Positions 10,755 to 21,199 of a stretch of 64,000 nucleotides of DNA are shown one piece after another. Numbering within the stretch: the first letter of the stretch is position 1; each line of letters starts with the position of its first letter. The notes under the pieces were generated by a model. The model saw nothing but the letters and a program-made list of their open reading frames with translations. It was not told the origin of the DNA and did no database searches. The DNA lies in contig JAHLKC010000061.1 in the NCBI GenBank assembly GCA_025449115.1, positions 1 through 64,000 on the forward strand, read 5' to 3'. The stretch is from Chytridium lagenaria (taxonomy: Eukaryota; Chytridiomycota; Chytridiomycetes; Chytridiales; Chytridiaceae). The translations under genes were made by a program, and so were the position numbers.

Positions 10755-12265
10755 ATGGGTAAGATCACTGAGCAGACATCCTGCCTAAACCTAACCCAAT
10801 TTATCAATGGCTTAGACGGCGATAACATCATTAACAATGCACCTGATGTTGATGAAAGTACCGATGAGTCGTGCCAAGGAAGCGATGAATTACGCCGGCA
10901 TCAGAGTGATAGGCGGCTCCGCAGCGAACAGCCAGTCAACAACATGCACAGCACGTCCTTTGGCGGTGAAGACCTAGGCAAGTGTATAATGGAATATAAT
11001 CAAGCCTAACAACGGACGGTAGAAATAAACATCTCTCGCACCAATGATGCGGATCGTACACAATCATCCCGACAACCGGTTGCTATCCCCATTCATGGGC
11101 CATTCAAAATAAAGAGTGGTCAAATATCAGATGATGGTAAACTTTTCCCTATACCTGCAACCAAATCTCACCAATATCACATTTTATAGGTACTATCAAA
11201 CAGACAAATCCGCGAAGGAATGCATACTTTGATAACGTTGCTGCTGCTCAAGCAAGCTCTCTGAGGAACTCATTTTTCCGACGTCATTGGGAGCATCTTG
11301 TTCAAACGGTGAGTAACTTCAATAACTTGTATCAGAACTGGGCACTGATTTGCGGTAGGCTGATTACATGAGTAGAAAGATTAATGCTGGCGTTATGATG
11401 TTCGCTACGTATCCTGAATGCCAAGCTGCGAAAGGCTATATATCTGCTGGTTTTGAAAAACATGTTCCTGGTGAGTATACTGTAGACCGACAACAGTGGT
11501 TTACAACTGTATGGGGCGGCACATTATTGGTGAACAAAACTAAATAACCCTTCACGTTTTCAGGTTTTGACCGAAGAGAGATAAAGAGGTTAAATGACAA
11601 CTACATTGTAAGCGTTGGAGGAACAGGACTTCAGACACTGGCGGCACAGCAGGATTCTCTTAACCTAGTTATGCATGAAAACAATGCGATTCATCGGGCA
11701 TTGATATCCGGCTTTACGCACCTACGGAATAGAGATAATGCTCACAATAGCGATCTGTATCAGAAGCTTGACCTGATTAAAGATATGGTGGAAAGGTTGG
11801 GAGATAGGCTGAACAGTCTTGATAGGAGGATAGGTAATGTTGATAGGGTTGAGTATATGTAATATAACTTTTTTTTTGGTAGATCAACTCAATGTTAACG
11901 AAAATAACGAAACGTCTGTGTTGCACGACCACATCTCTGACGACTCCGAACAACCACAGCGTCTGAATACTCGCTTGTCAGAAATGGATCGTGAAGAACC
12001 GCGCCGGTCGCAACGCAGTTCATAGCGTCAATCGCCTCGACGTTCTCAGAGGATTAGATCATCAGAGGACGCATCAATCTCTCGGCGCTCCAGAAGAAAG
12101 GTACACTATCTACCGCCTAGCCGGTCCCTTTCTCGGGTGTCAAGCCGTCGGTCTCGGTCTCCACGTTCAGGGTTCTCCCGTTCGTCTGTAACAGAATACA
12201 GTTCACCTGAACGGGAAGTTGCATGGCGGCAAAGCCCTCGTCGAAGTCCGAGGCGTAGGATATAA
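10755..12265 (+). CDS. Unrecognised spliced gene with C-terminal Arg/Ser-rich tail
   Basis: Coding segments run on the plus strand from an ATG at 10755 (MGKITEQTSCLNL) and are separated by GT-AG introns. Clear ones are about 11309-11357 (GTGAGTAA to GCGGTAG), 11471-11563 (GTGAGTAT to TTTTCAG) and 11836-11882 (GTAATG to TTGGTAG). The middle exons give a coherent acidic-to-basic protein with a helical stretch (KLDLIKDMVERLGDRLNSL). The tail after 11,950 is rich in RS, RR and SPRR motifs as in splicing-factor RS domains. An in-frame TAG at 12023-12025 interrupts the tail, which stays open and RS-rich to TAA at 12263-12265. The LTR lies only 10 bp upstream of the chosen start, so the true 5' end may have been displaced. 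Exons between 11008 and 11190 are unclear. I recognise no family. Confidence 0.45.
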
Positions 12266-12364
12266 CAATATTGGCACAAATAAATATGTATTTCTACACT
12301 CACATCTTAATTTTAATTTGTGGAGGATATCTTTATAAAAGAACTACAGCAGTACGCTGCCGTA

Positions 12365-13030
12365 AACAAAGTATTGGCAATGGTATACGCCTGTATACAA
12401 CTGTGACGTTTAATATGTAACCGCAGGAAGACGTATACCGCCGTACGCGACCGTACACAAAGTATTGGTAATGGTATACGCCTGTATACGACTGTAATGA
12501 TTAATATGTAACCGCAAGAGGTCGTATAACGCCGTATAGGGCCGTACACAAAGTATTGGCAATGGTATACGCCTGTATACAACTGTGACGTTTAATATGT
12601 AACCGCAGGAAGACGTATACCGCCGTACGCGACCGTACACATAGTATTGGTAATGGTATACGCCTGTATACGACTGTAATGATTAATATGTAACCGCAAG
12701 AGGTCGTATAACGCCGTATAGGGCCGTACACAAAGTATTGGCAATGGTATACGCCTGTATACAACTGTGACGTTTAATATGTAACCGCAGGAAGACGTAT
12801 ACCGCCGTACGCGACCGTACACAAAGTATTGGTAATGGTATACGCCTGTATACGACTGTGATGGTTAATATGTAACCGCAAGAGGACGTAAAACGCCGTA
12901 TGAGGCCGTACACAAAGTATTAGCAGAAGTATATGCCTGTATACGACTGGGATGGTTAATATGTAACCGCAGGAGAATGTGTAACGCCGTACTGACCGTA
13001 CGCAAAAGTATTGGCAATAGTAGACGTCTT
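12365..13030. repeat. 91-bp satellite with dimeric (182-bp) higher-order structure
   Basis: Eight tandem 91-bp monomers start near 12369, 12460, 12549, 12640, 12731, 12822, 12913 and 13005. Two monomer types alternate: type A carries CAACTGTGACGTTTAA and GCAGGAAGACGTATACC, type B carries CGACTGTAATGATTAA and GCAAGAGGTCGTATAACG. Members of the same type, 182 bp apart, are nearly identical while A and B differ more. Every monomer holds a GTATACGCCTGTATAC palindrome. Minus-strand open frames through the array are artefacts. Confidence 0.9.
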
Positions 13031-13107
13031 TATAGCAATTATATTTGTATATAACTAAACTATTATGATCAAGCTAATAATACGAGATGCAATAATACTG
13101 TAACAAT

Positions 13108-13335
13108 TGATGGACGGAATGGAATGCATGGATGGAAAGATGGACAAATTATGGTCAGGTGGATGGAGGGAAAAGTAGATGGATGGATGGAGGGACGGAC
13201 AAGAATGGACAGATGGATGGTGTGCTGGATGGCCGGAGTAGTGGATGGATGGATGTATGGATGGATGGATGGTTGGATTGCTGAAGGGATGAATGGATGT
13301 ATGGATGAATGTATGTATGAATGAATGGATGGGCG
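13108..13335. repeat. Degenerate (GGAT)n microsatellite
   Basis: About 230 bp are dominated by GGAT/GGAC/GAAT tetranucleotides on the plus strand. The long frames in it translate to repeated WMDGWMDGW or HPSIHPSIH and are not genes. Confidence 0.9.
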
Positions 13336-13639
13336 GACGCCAATACATCTAGAGTTAAAGTAACTCTACTGTATACCGGCGTACTCTACCGCTCATAAAA
13401 CCCTCCTAAAAAAAAAAATGACATTGCTACGGTAGTATATAATGGTACGAAAATCTCTTATGATTAAATTTAAATGATGTATGACAAGACAATCACCGTT
13501 ATCGACCGTACCTAAACCGTTGACAAAATGGATTAAATTACCTACGCAATACTGCAGCATACTACTGTATACGCGTGTATACGTCTCATAAACATCGAAA
13601 TTTTATTACCTGTCAAGGGTTTTATACTATAGGATATAA

Positions 13640-14687
13640 CCCTGTCTTATTGACTTTCCCCCATCTTTGCGGGGTAATCTTTGCTAACCCTTCCTTTATC
13701 ATTGCCTAGATCCCGCCAGTTCTTGTCATTATGGGAAGGAGACACTGGAGGGAAGGACAGGGTAAGGAAGTGGTCGGGATGCCTTTATGCACTTACTCTG
13801 TGTAGTTGTAGACTGTTGTCAATAAAGGTTTCTGTCAAAGTCTTTATTATTTCTGTTTGTGTCGATCTTTGGTATCCACTATATTAGTGGGTACCAAATC
13901 TTTTTTATTTCAAAATATTTTCTAAGTCCCCACATAAAAAGGGGAGACAGAGGTTTTGTCAGAGGTAGTAGCGAAAACTCTGTTGAACTTTGGAAAGGTC
14001 GCGTAGACCTTTCTAAATCGTTTTCAAGCACCGCAATAGGGTGCGCTTTCATCGACTTCCTACACCACCATCACTGGCTTCGGATTTCTAGCCTGGCTAT
14101 GGTAGTGGGACAAGTATTTTTGTGAGAAATGTAGTGCACCGCAAAGGTACACTACATAGTATCATTGACTATACTAAGTCAAATATGAAAAATACGAGCT
14201 AAGAGCTCGAAATTTTACGAGGATGTGTAAAACATGCTCGGATGTAGCTTTAAAAGCAAGGTAAGGCCTAGAAGTCGAAAATCGAGTTCTAATAGCCAAG
14301 GTTTCTCAGTAGATAAGGTAAGAGTCCAGGGACTCAATCTAGAGAGGTAGGTATCACTATAAGCATGACCCACGCGGCGTGAGAACGCGGCATAGTGGTG
14401 ATGCAGTCATGGTGTGGTCTCTGGTGTCCTTCCATCATCCTAAACTGTCCAGAATTGGAACAATGGCCAGAACAATGGTAGATGACACGAGATGATTCCA
14501 GGCATGCATGGAGAGAGGTAGGAGATCCAGGCACATCCAGAACACATCCAGAGGTCCAGTTTCGGCGGGGGAACGCGTCCAGGTTGGTCCAGAGCGGAGG
14601 TGATGTCGGGTTTGCAAAAGAAATAACGAAAAAGAAGCAAAAACCGACGAGGACTCACCAAAACACCCATTTTAGGTTGGCCCCCAC
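13640..14687 (-). other. Leader region of second LTR element copy, hairpin-rich
   Basis: This DNA lies on the internal side of LTR copy 2. The first few hundred bases next to the LTR are recognisably related to the matching part of copy 1 (for example GGGGGAACGCGTCC against GCGGGAACGCGTCC). Further in, the sequences no longer align by eye, but stem-loops continue: 13868-13898 (14-bp stem, 3-nt loop), 13993-14013 (8 bp), 14029-14057 (8 bp outer arms ATGTAGTG/CACTACAT at 14129-14157) and 14165-14182. No gag-like coding region was found to the left of it; satellite DNA begins instead, so this copy is truncated. Confidence 0.55.
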
Positions 14688-15627
14688 TGTGATCTTCTCT
14701 TGACCCATCCCTCCCTACCTAGCTTCGACTATGGGGGTAGGGGAGAAGAGTAAAGGAGTTGCTCCAGCAGAGCAAGTCCACAGAGCACCTAGGGACAGGA
14801 TGTACTCCTGAATCTAAGTGATGTTGTTGTTGCTTGGCGATGGTGTGGGTGAGTGATCGCGAGGTTCTGCTTATTAAAGGGGAAGGAACGTGTTTAGTAT
14901 CTTCATTATTGACTTACCTTGCTTCTAAACCAATATCAGCACCAGATCGTCTCCTGGCGATCGGGGATGGCTATAAGTCTCCATGCCACCCTACTATGGC
15001 ACCTTTTGGAACATGGGCTCTCGTTTGCCTCTCAGAGCTTAGAACAGGGTAACCTCACATCATTGCCTGCCGTTAGCGCCTGATCATCGGGTCGGAGAGC
15101 ACCAGAGGTGGAATGTAGCTGACCAAGCCTCGACTAAAGGACACTGTGAATGAGGAGGGATTCCATCACAGCCTTCCGTCTCAAACGGCCGGATTGCAGC
15201 TTCACCAGGTGGTAAGGGGGCAGAGGGGTCGACTGTCATCCAACTAAGAGTGAAGGGGAGATCACGCCGCGAGGCCACGCGCGTGGTGATAGAGGATAGG
15301 GGATCAACTCAATATCAACTACTTAATTCAACAAGGTACAAATTAAATCAAGAAATCTCTCATATTAAAGTAATACACAAAATACAAATAAATAACAGAC
15401 ACAACATATGCACACACACATAAACAGCACATATGCGCGCCACCTCCTTCAATAAAAACCCTATAAACGTGGGAAAAAGTATATATAAAAAACCCAAAGG
15501 GAAAAGAAGGGAGGATTCAATCTGACGCGTAAATATTCGCGTCGACGCGGGATATAACGGAACTCAACAGACTTAGGCAAAATGTCCATATGAGCCATAG
15601 GCCATGTGAATAATGTAATTCTTCACA
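14688..15627 (-). mobile_element. LTR, copy 2 (940 bp)
   Basis: It matches LTR copy 1 along its length with scattered substitutions and indels and has the same TG...CA ends on the minus strand. A primer-site remnant lies immediately to the left (TGGGGGCC, then divergent), so this is also a 5' LTR and not the 3' partner of copy 1. It has inserted next to a segment (15649-15713) that recurs at 16114-16178. Confidence 0.85.
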
Positions 15628-15648
15628 TCTTCCCCTAAGCACTGGCTT

Positions 15649-16178
15649 TAGACTTACTGCTCGCTGGAAGTCCCGCTTATTTCCCATAGCTGAATCGTCA
15701 ACATTATAGTTATAATCTGAATATATGACTTGAGATTCCAGGTGGACTTCAATGTTACACAGCGTCCAGACTAGTCGGACACTGTGAAGCATTGAAGTCG
15801 GCGGAGATGGGAATATGGGCAGATTGCCCATTTTCTTCCATCACAACTGCATCTTCAGTGCATCCTCCTTTCGTCGTTTTTCCACCACCCACCCCTCCTG
15901 GCCTCCTCTATTACTTTACGCAACTTACTATATACATTTTACGTGCCCCCACACCGTCTTCCTTTCTTTTCACCATTTCGTTAAATTCTTTATTTTCTTT
16001 TTCTTTATTTTCTTTCCTATATTTTCTATGTTACACACCACACTGTGACTTTCAGCCCCAGGTTCAATTCCTGGCAGCCGGTGTGGTGGGGTTTATCCGC
16101 GGATCCTCTTCGGGCTTTAGACTTACTGCCCCCTGCGAGTCCCGCTTATTTCCCATAGCTGAATCGTCAACATTATAG
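15649..16178. repeat. 65-bp direct repeat pair plus hairpin
   Basis: A 65-bp sequence beginning GCTTTAGACTTACTGC occurs at 15649-15713 and again at 16114-16178, about 465 bp apart. Between them, 15745-15799 forms a stem of about 25 bp with small internal loops (outer arms GACTTCAATG and CATTGAAGTC). The arrangement suggests a local duplication or an insertion bracketed by copies. The remaining sequence between is pyrimidine-rich without recognisable genes. Confidence 0.7.
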
Positions 16179-16194
16179 TCATCTTTATGAATGG

Positions 16195-17617
16195 ACCGGA
16201 CACAAACATCATGCATCACTGAAGAATGCGTTTGAAACAACTGCACGTGAGCGAATCTGGTCCACCCTCAACACTCTTATTGTCGATAAAAATGGAATGA
16301 TTCCCCGTTTTTCTCAACAAGATATGAGCAGGCTAGGCAAAACAGGGTCTTGGCAATCAATGAAGATAAAGACCTACCATTTGCAGGACTTGACGTCATT
16401 TTGACTGGAGATTTCATGCAGCTTAAGCCGATCCAACAGTACCCACTCAGTCACCAAGCAGCCCTTGCATCAAAGTCCCATCTACATGCGAATCTGAGTA
16501 ATCCACGCCAAACGCCAACCACGGAAGGTCTCACAACATGGAGGACCATACCGTACGCAGCGATTCTTGAGAAAAAGTATCGCTGTCCAACAGACTACGC
16601 ATTGTTTTTATCTACCTAACTTCCGAAACGGCTTTGTCTCTCAAGACCATCTTGACAAGCTTAATGCGCGATGCCTTTGTCATCATCCAGGAATACTCTC
16701 TGAACCGGACTGGCACGATGCCCCTTCATCATCCTGTACAACGCCACTCGAATTAACTTCAATGTTCAATCCATTGAATCCAGAGGCTCCATCTCAACTC
16801 CTGTCCATTGGATCATCACTGAAGATCATGCTGGAAATCTCTCTCCGACAACTATCGCGAAGTTGCAGTTCCAAAACAGAGACCTCTCCCATACAGAAAC
16901 CGCCGACCTTCCGACCCTACTTCCCCTCCAAGAAGGTCATCAGTACATTATCACTAACAACCTCGCGCCAGAGCTTAACATTAGCAAATCATCCAAATGC
17001 ACTCTTGTGAAGATTTCCTACCCTTCATGTTACCATCCACCAACAGGTAATCCCCAACTTTTGATATTCATAAATAACAATTTATAGATAGAACTGGTAA
17101 TATCTATCCAGACAGGTTACCAGAATTGTTGGAGGTGCGACTCCATGCGCCAGCGCACAACTTACCAACAACATGGCCGGGATCGGAAGACGTCACGAAA
17201 CGAAATCATAAGCCTCATCCCCCTGCACAGATCCGTGCACATGTCATACAATGACCCCAAGGCAAAGCACACTCACTATCAGTCACCCGCCAACAATTTT
17301 GCTTGGTACCAGCGGATGCCTTCACTATCTACCGCGGTCAAGGTCAACGATGGACAAGCTTGTAACTACTCGACCACGGCCAAAAAGCAGCGACTGTCTT
17401 TTAACGAGGTTATGCCATCCTGTCAAGGGGAAGAGACTTTACATCGTTAATCCTGATTGACGACAACATTCCACGAGCCGTACTTGACGTCAAACCTTCT
17501 GCGGACACCATTGCAGAAACCCACCGCATACAAACCATTGCCAATCGCACAAAGACGGAAATCTGGAAACAATTCCCTATTTCCCTTCATAATTTCTATA
17601 CCAAAATGATGGAATGA
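16195..17617 (+). pseudogene. Decayed PIF1-like helicase
   Basis: Plus-strand segments in shifting frames reconstruct the C-terminal two thirds of a PIF1-family DNA helicase, the type carried by Helitrons and also by host genomes. Visible landmarks, in order, are a Walker B-like LIVDKNGMIP (the usual Asp-Glu is altered), LDVILTGDFMQLKPI, KKYRCPTDYALF, RNGFVSQDHLDKLNARC, EGHQYIITNN, AFTIYRGQGQ and ILSRGRDFTSL. The N-terminal Walker A (GxxGxGKS) region is absent. At least three frame changes and internal stops are present (near 16615, 16730 and 17250), and a short intron-like GTAATC to TTATAG may occur near 17046-17087. No Rep/HUH nuclease domain was found, so assignment to a Helitron is inference. 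Confidence 0.75.
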
Positions 17618-17819
17618 GTAAATGTACATTACAGCTATTTAAAAGGCATGTATCCCAAAAAACCACGTGGTTCGCCCGAACAAAAATAGCAACACCCCCC
17701 AACCACCAAAATATAAAAACGCGGTGGAACTATCAAAAGTAAAAACACTACACATCCCCGATCTTTGGAGGACGGCGCGTTTAGGAATATGATGAAGCTC
17801 GGGAACATCTGTATTCATC

Positions 17820-17890
17820 GCTCCGCTACTCAGTTGGTTAGAGCGTGTGCTAATAAGCCAAGGTCACAGGTTCGATCCCTGTGCGGAGCA
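17820..17890 (+). tRNA. tRNA-Ile (AAU)
   Basis: The acceptor arms GCTCCGC and GCGGAGC pair perfectly, the T-arm has GGTTCGATCCC and the anticodon loop CTAATAA gives AAU. The gene is 71 nt, about three bases short of the usual length. Compared with the common eukaryotic tRNA-Ile pattern, single bases are missing from the D-arm (TACTCAG for TAGCTCAG) and from both sides of the anticodon stem. These losses spoil the anticodon stem, so either the bases are sequencing deletions or the gene is degenerate. An A at position 34 is a eukaryotic nuclear feature. Confidence 0.85.
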
Positions 17891-17902
17891 ATTCAATCCA
17901 AA

Positions 17903-17976
17903 GCTTCTGTGGCGCAACTGGTTAGCGCGTGACGCTGTTAACGTCAAGGTTCGTGGTTCGAGTCCACGCAGGAGCG
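17903..17976 (+). tRNA. tRNA-Asn (GUU)
   Basis: A full-length 74-nt gene. The acceptor GCTTCTG pairs with CAGGAGC (one G-U), the discriminator is G, the D-arm is GCGCAACTGGTTAGCGC, the anticodon loop CTGTTAA gives GUU, and the T-arm is CGTGGTTCGAGTCCACG. It lies 12 nt after tRNA-Ile and 6 nt before tRNA-His, with no run of four or more T in either gap. Confidence 0.95.
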
Positions 17977-17982
17977 TTTCTC

Positions 17983-18050
17983 GCCGCTCTATATAGGGTT
18001 ATTACTTCTGTGTGGCCGAGAGAACCCTGGTTCGATTCCAGGGGGCGGCA
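17983..18050 (+). tRNA. tRNA-His (GUG), shortened
   Basis: The acceptor GCCGCTC pairs with GGGCGGC (one T-G), the T-arm is CCTGGTTCGATTCCAGG, and the anticodon loop region TGTGGC gives GUG. At 68 nt it is about four bases short. The D-arm and the 5' side of the anticodon stem are the damaged parts. As for the Ile gene, sequencing deletions or real decay are both possible. A tRNA-His call rests on the GUG triplet and the close match of its 3' half to eukaryotic tRNA-His. Confidence 0.7.
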
Positions 18051-18055
18051 TTTAC

Positions 18056-18126
18056 GGCCCAATGGTCTAGTAGTATGATTCTTCTTTGGGTAGAAGAGGT
18101 CTCGGGTTCAATTCCCGATTGGGCCC
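18056..18126 (+). tRNA. tRNA-Pro (UGG)
   Basis: The acceptor GGCCCAA pairs perfectly with TTGGGCC, the discriminator is C, the T-arm is TCGGGTTCAATTCCCGA, and the anticodon stem CTTCT/AGAAG encloses a loop reading UGG. It is 71 nt; the loop has 6 bases rather than 7, consistent with one T lost from a T run. Its 3' end matches the primer-binding site of the LTR element at 9792-9804. Confidence 0.92.
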
Positions 18127-18127
18127 A

Positions 18128-18134
18128 TTTTTTT
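18128..18134 (+). terminator. RNA polymerase III T7 terminator
   Basis: A run of seven T begins two bases after the tRNA-Pro gene. The three gaps inside the tRNA cluster contain at most three consecutive T, so this is the first strong polymerase III stop after tRNA-Ile. Confidence 0.75.
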
Positions 18135-18665
18135 CTTCATTTGGATTGAAGGTCGATTAGAACTGTTAAGCATCCTGAAAGCTTTTTTTCGATATGATAT
18201 TCAAGAAACTGATGCTTGTCACTTACAAAGAAAGGCACCCACAGAATTACGGCGAAAGTCAGTCCAAATGCCTCTCATTTTGTTGCCCATCTGATGGAGT
18301 TACTTGTTTTAAGGCCTACTTTTGAACTTGTATTGCGGTCAAGGTAGAGTGAGTCAAATTGACGCTTCTATGGTAGCCAACCGGCACAATGAATTTTTGT
18401 ATTTGCATCCATGTCTGTTTTAGCTTACCTGTAAAATCTAACAAAGAGGTGGTGGTGATAGAAGCACATATTAATTTAATGTTGTGGGTGCATCTCTTTG
18501 ACTTTCGTCATAGTTGTGCTCTTAAATTTTTGTATTTTTTAATTTTAATTTTAATTTATTTATTATTAATAAATACAACCATCAATTATTCATATGCACA
18601 GATTTAATTAATAATTTTTTTATAGTAATTATTTATGAAGGCCATCGGTTGCGTTTGCAAGAAAA

Positions 18666-21182
18666 ATGGCATCTGGAGGGCAGCATCATCATCATGCGCT
18701 TCACTCCGGCACACCCACCACCATCATCTCCTTTAACCCATCCTCATCCTCATCACTCCACTCCTTCTCCTTCAACCACACCCCTCTTCCCTGTCCCTCC
18801 ACCTCCCTTCTTAAATCATCCTTTCTCACATCCACATCAGCATCAACTTCGGACATCAGCAACAACTCACCAATAGCAGAGCAGCAACAACATATCACAA
18901 CCAACGGGGTCCGTACATATCATCATCGTCGTCATCATCATCATCATCGTCATCGTCGTCATCATCGTCTTCTTCATCAGCATCGACTCCACTTTCAACA
19001 ACACACCTCCAAGCAACTCTGTACCCTCAAACCTCCCACCCCCCCGCATCTCCTTCCCTACACCCCAACGGCCCCCCTCAACAACCCCCGATCATATCTC
19101 CCCTCGCTATCACCCCCCTATCAAAACACTTCCAAAGCCCCACACCCCCCTCTCCCTCCAATCCCATCCACACCCAAACCCCTTCCCCTCAAACCGCCAA
19201 AACTTTCAACTCCACCTCGGATCAACGGCATCAAACCCTCCCCACCGCTTTCACATAAACCGCTCCACATCCTCCTCCTCCTCATCATCAGACTCTTCTG
19301 TCAATCGAATTCCTATCCCCGTCGTCCCTGCCTTCCTCCACCACCACCATCAGCGCTTATCAAAATCCCACTACGACGTCAACCGCAAATCTAACCCATG
19401 ACGCATCCTCAACATCAAACCCCCACCACACCGCCACCATCAACGGTTAACCGCTCCACCCCTTCCTTCCCATCCATCTCTCCCTCCGCCCCACCCTCTA
19501 TGCCCCTGCGCGCACCAAAGCAAAGCTTTAAATCTACAGATACGCCTCTTGTGGAAACCCCGCTGGAGGAGGTGGGAGAGTTGGTAGCAGAGGAGGTCGC
19601 AGAGGAGGAGAGGACGTGGATATGGAGCTGGATGAGGATGTGCCGATCGCGGTGGTGAGATCGTTGATTATAAGTTATTGCCTGCACCGCCGGCTCCGCC
19701 CCTTGTCGGCGAAACCGTAGGTGCGCTCAATGATGTGCCAGTTGATGAAACGGCTGTTGCAATTGGTTGTGTTGAGGAGGTGGGGGAGGAGGAGGATGTC
19801 GATATGGAGTTAGACGCCGATGAGGAAGAAGAAGACGACCTTCACGCAAAGGTATGATTAATTCCTACTTTGTACATTTTCTTGTTTATATACCTGGATC
19901 TGGCTCTATAATTGTTTAGGGATTATTTTCACATTTTAACGATTTTATTACGTGACGGGAATATTAGGAGGCAGCAACACGATGGTGTCACCGAAAGAGA
20001 CACTGGAACATGGTTTGGGCAATGGCAAGATGGTGGATACGCCCGGAACCTAGTTTAGGAGTGCTGAAGTAGAAACACCTGTTGTTGTAGATCCTGTCCT
20101 AGAAGACGAAGTTTACGACGACGCTGAACTCCGACGCCCTCTCCACGCCGCCGACCAAGAATTAATCTCCTCAAATCCACCTTCACCTCCATCATGGATC
20201 GGTAGCGCTCCCCACTGCTCAACCTTCCTAACCCTTACTCTCATAGTCTTTCACCCTACGATCGCAAGAGCTCGCGCACGAAGAAGTATTATTCAAATCA
20301 GGTAAGCAGGCGCGTGTTGGGGTTTAGAAGGTAACGGATGTTTATTTGTAGGATTTTTATCCGAAATTTCGAGAACGATGAGAGACGCGGAGGAAAGGTT
20401 TGGGAGACGGATGAAGGCGGTTGCAACGAAAACGGAGGTGGAAGGAGGTGGAATGTGAACGGACGTTGGCAGCGAGTGTGAAGATGGCAAATGAAACCTT
20501 TAGGGTATGTTGTCTATTTCTCTTCTTCTGCTTTCCAGGGTTTTTTTTTTATGTATATCTTTCTCGGTTGTGTTATTGACGAAAAGATGGGTTGCGGGGA
20601 AGGATGTCAACCCTTATACATTTTGAGATTTTCGAAGTTTTCGAGATGTTTATGCAATGTTTCTTTTTTAGGATGGCGTAAAGCGCGTCAAACTCCAAAT
20701 GGCGGATCGACTTTCTAGAGACGAGATGGACATAATAAAAGAGAGAAAGCGATTAGACCAAATTCCGGGTGGTAAGTATTCCTTGAATGAGAGAAAAGCA
20801 AACTTATTGCCTTTTTTGATGTATCAACTTTTTTTTCCGAAGCCACCCATCGCCTCTCCCTCCCAATTAAATCCCACCGTTTTCCGCGACAACCCTGTGA
20901 GCCCTCCCGACGTCAGGAACGTTGTCTTTGACCCCGAAATTCCGTAAGTTTACCCGTCGTCCCCTAACCCTTTCGATTAAGTCATTTTTTCTCATTTTCT
21001 AAAAAAAAAAAGCCGAACCGTTGTGAGGGGCTTGATGAGGAAGGGGATCGCGATTTATGGATGATAAAGATTTTGAGGATGGAGGATGAGGGTGAGAGTG
21101 AGAGTGAGAGTGAAAGCGAGAGTGAGAGCGAGGCCGAGACTGGGGAAGATATGGAGGATGTAGAAGAGGGCATACCCTGTTA
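18666..21182 (+). CDS. Unrecognised multi-exon acidic, coiled-coil protein
   Basis: A plus-strand gene of about seven exons. It starts at ATG 18666 (MASGGQHHHHALHSG), followed by His/Ser/Pro/Thr-rich low complexity to about 19,650 with at least one frame change. Acidic segments follow (EEVGEEEDVDMELDADEEE, ending at a GTATGA donor near 19854). An exon near 20,083-20,200 begins VVVDPVLEDEVYDDAELR. A charged helical region (about 20,350-20,770) reads SEISRTMRDAEERFGRR and RDGVKRVKLQMADRLSRDE. The last exon (from about 21,013) ends in a Ser-Glu repeat and DMEDVEEGIPC. The composition suggests a nuclear or chromatin-associated protein, but no domain was recognised and that role is a guess. Frame breaks near 19,250 and 20,440 look like single-base indels. 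Confidence 0.5.
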
Positions 21183-21199
21183 ATTTTATTGATACGTAT

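Noticed and set aside
12365..13030. CRISPR-like array
   Set aside because: The 91-bp units are contiguous with no unique spacers; this is a satellite in a eukaryotic genome.
9806..15627. The two LTRs as the 5' and 3' LTRs of one element enclosing 10.7-14.7 kb
   Set aside because: A primer-binding-site sequence and homologous leader DNA lie on the same (left) side of both LTRs, so both are 5' LTRs of separate insertions.
16013..16050. Pyrimidine-rich region before the helicase as a promoter or gene start
   Set aside because: No open frame or family match; only composition is notable.
17820..18126. tRNA cluster as a mitochondrial insertion
   Set aside because: tRNA-Ile has an AAU anticodon, a nuclear eukaryotic feature; mitochondrial genomes use GAU.
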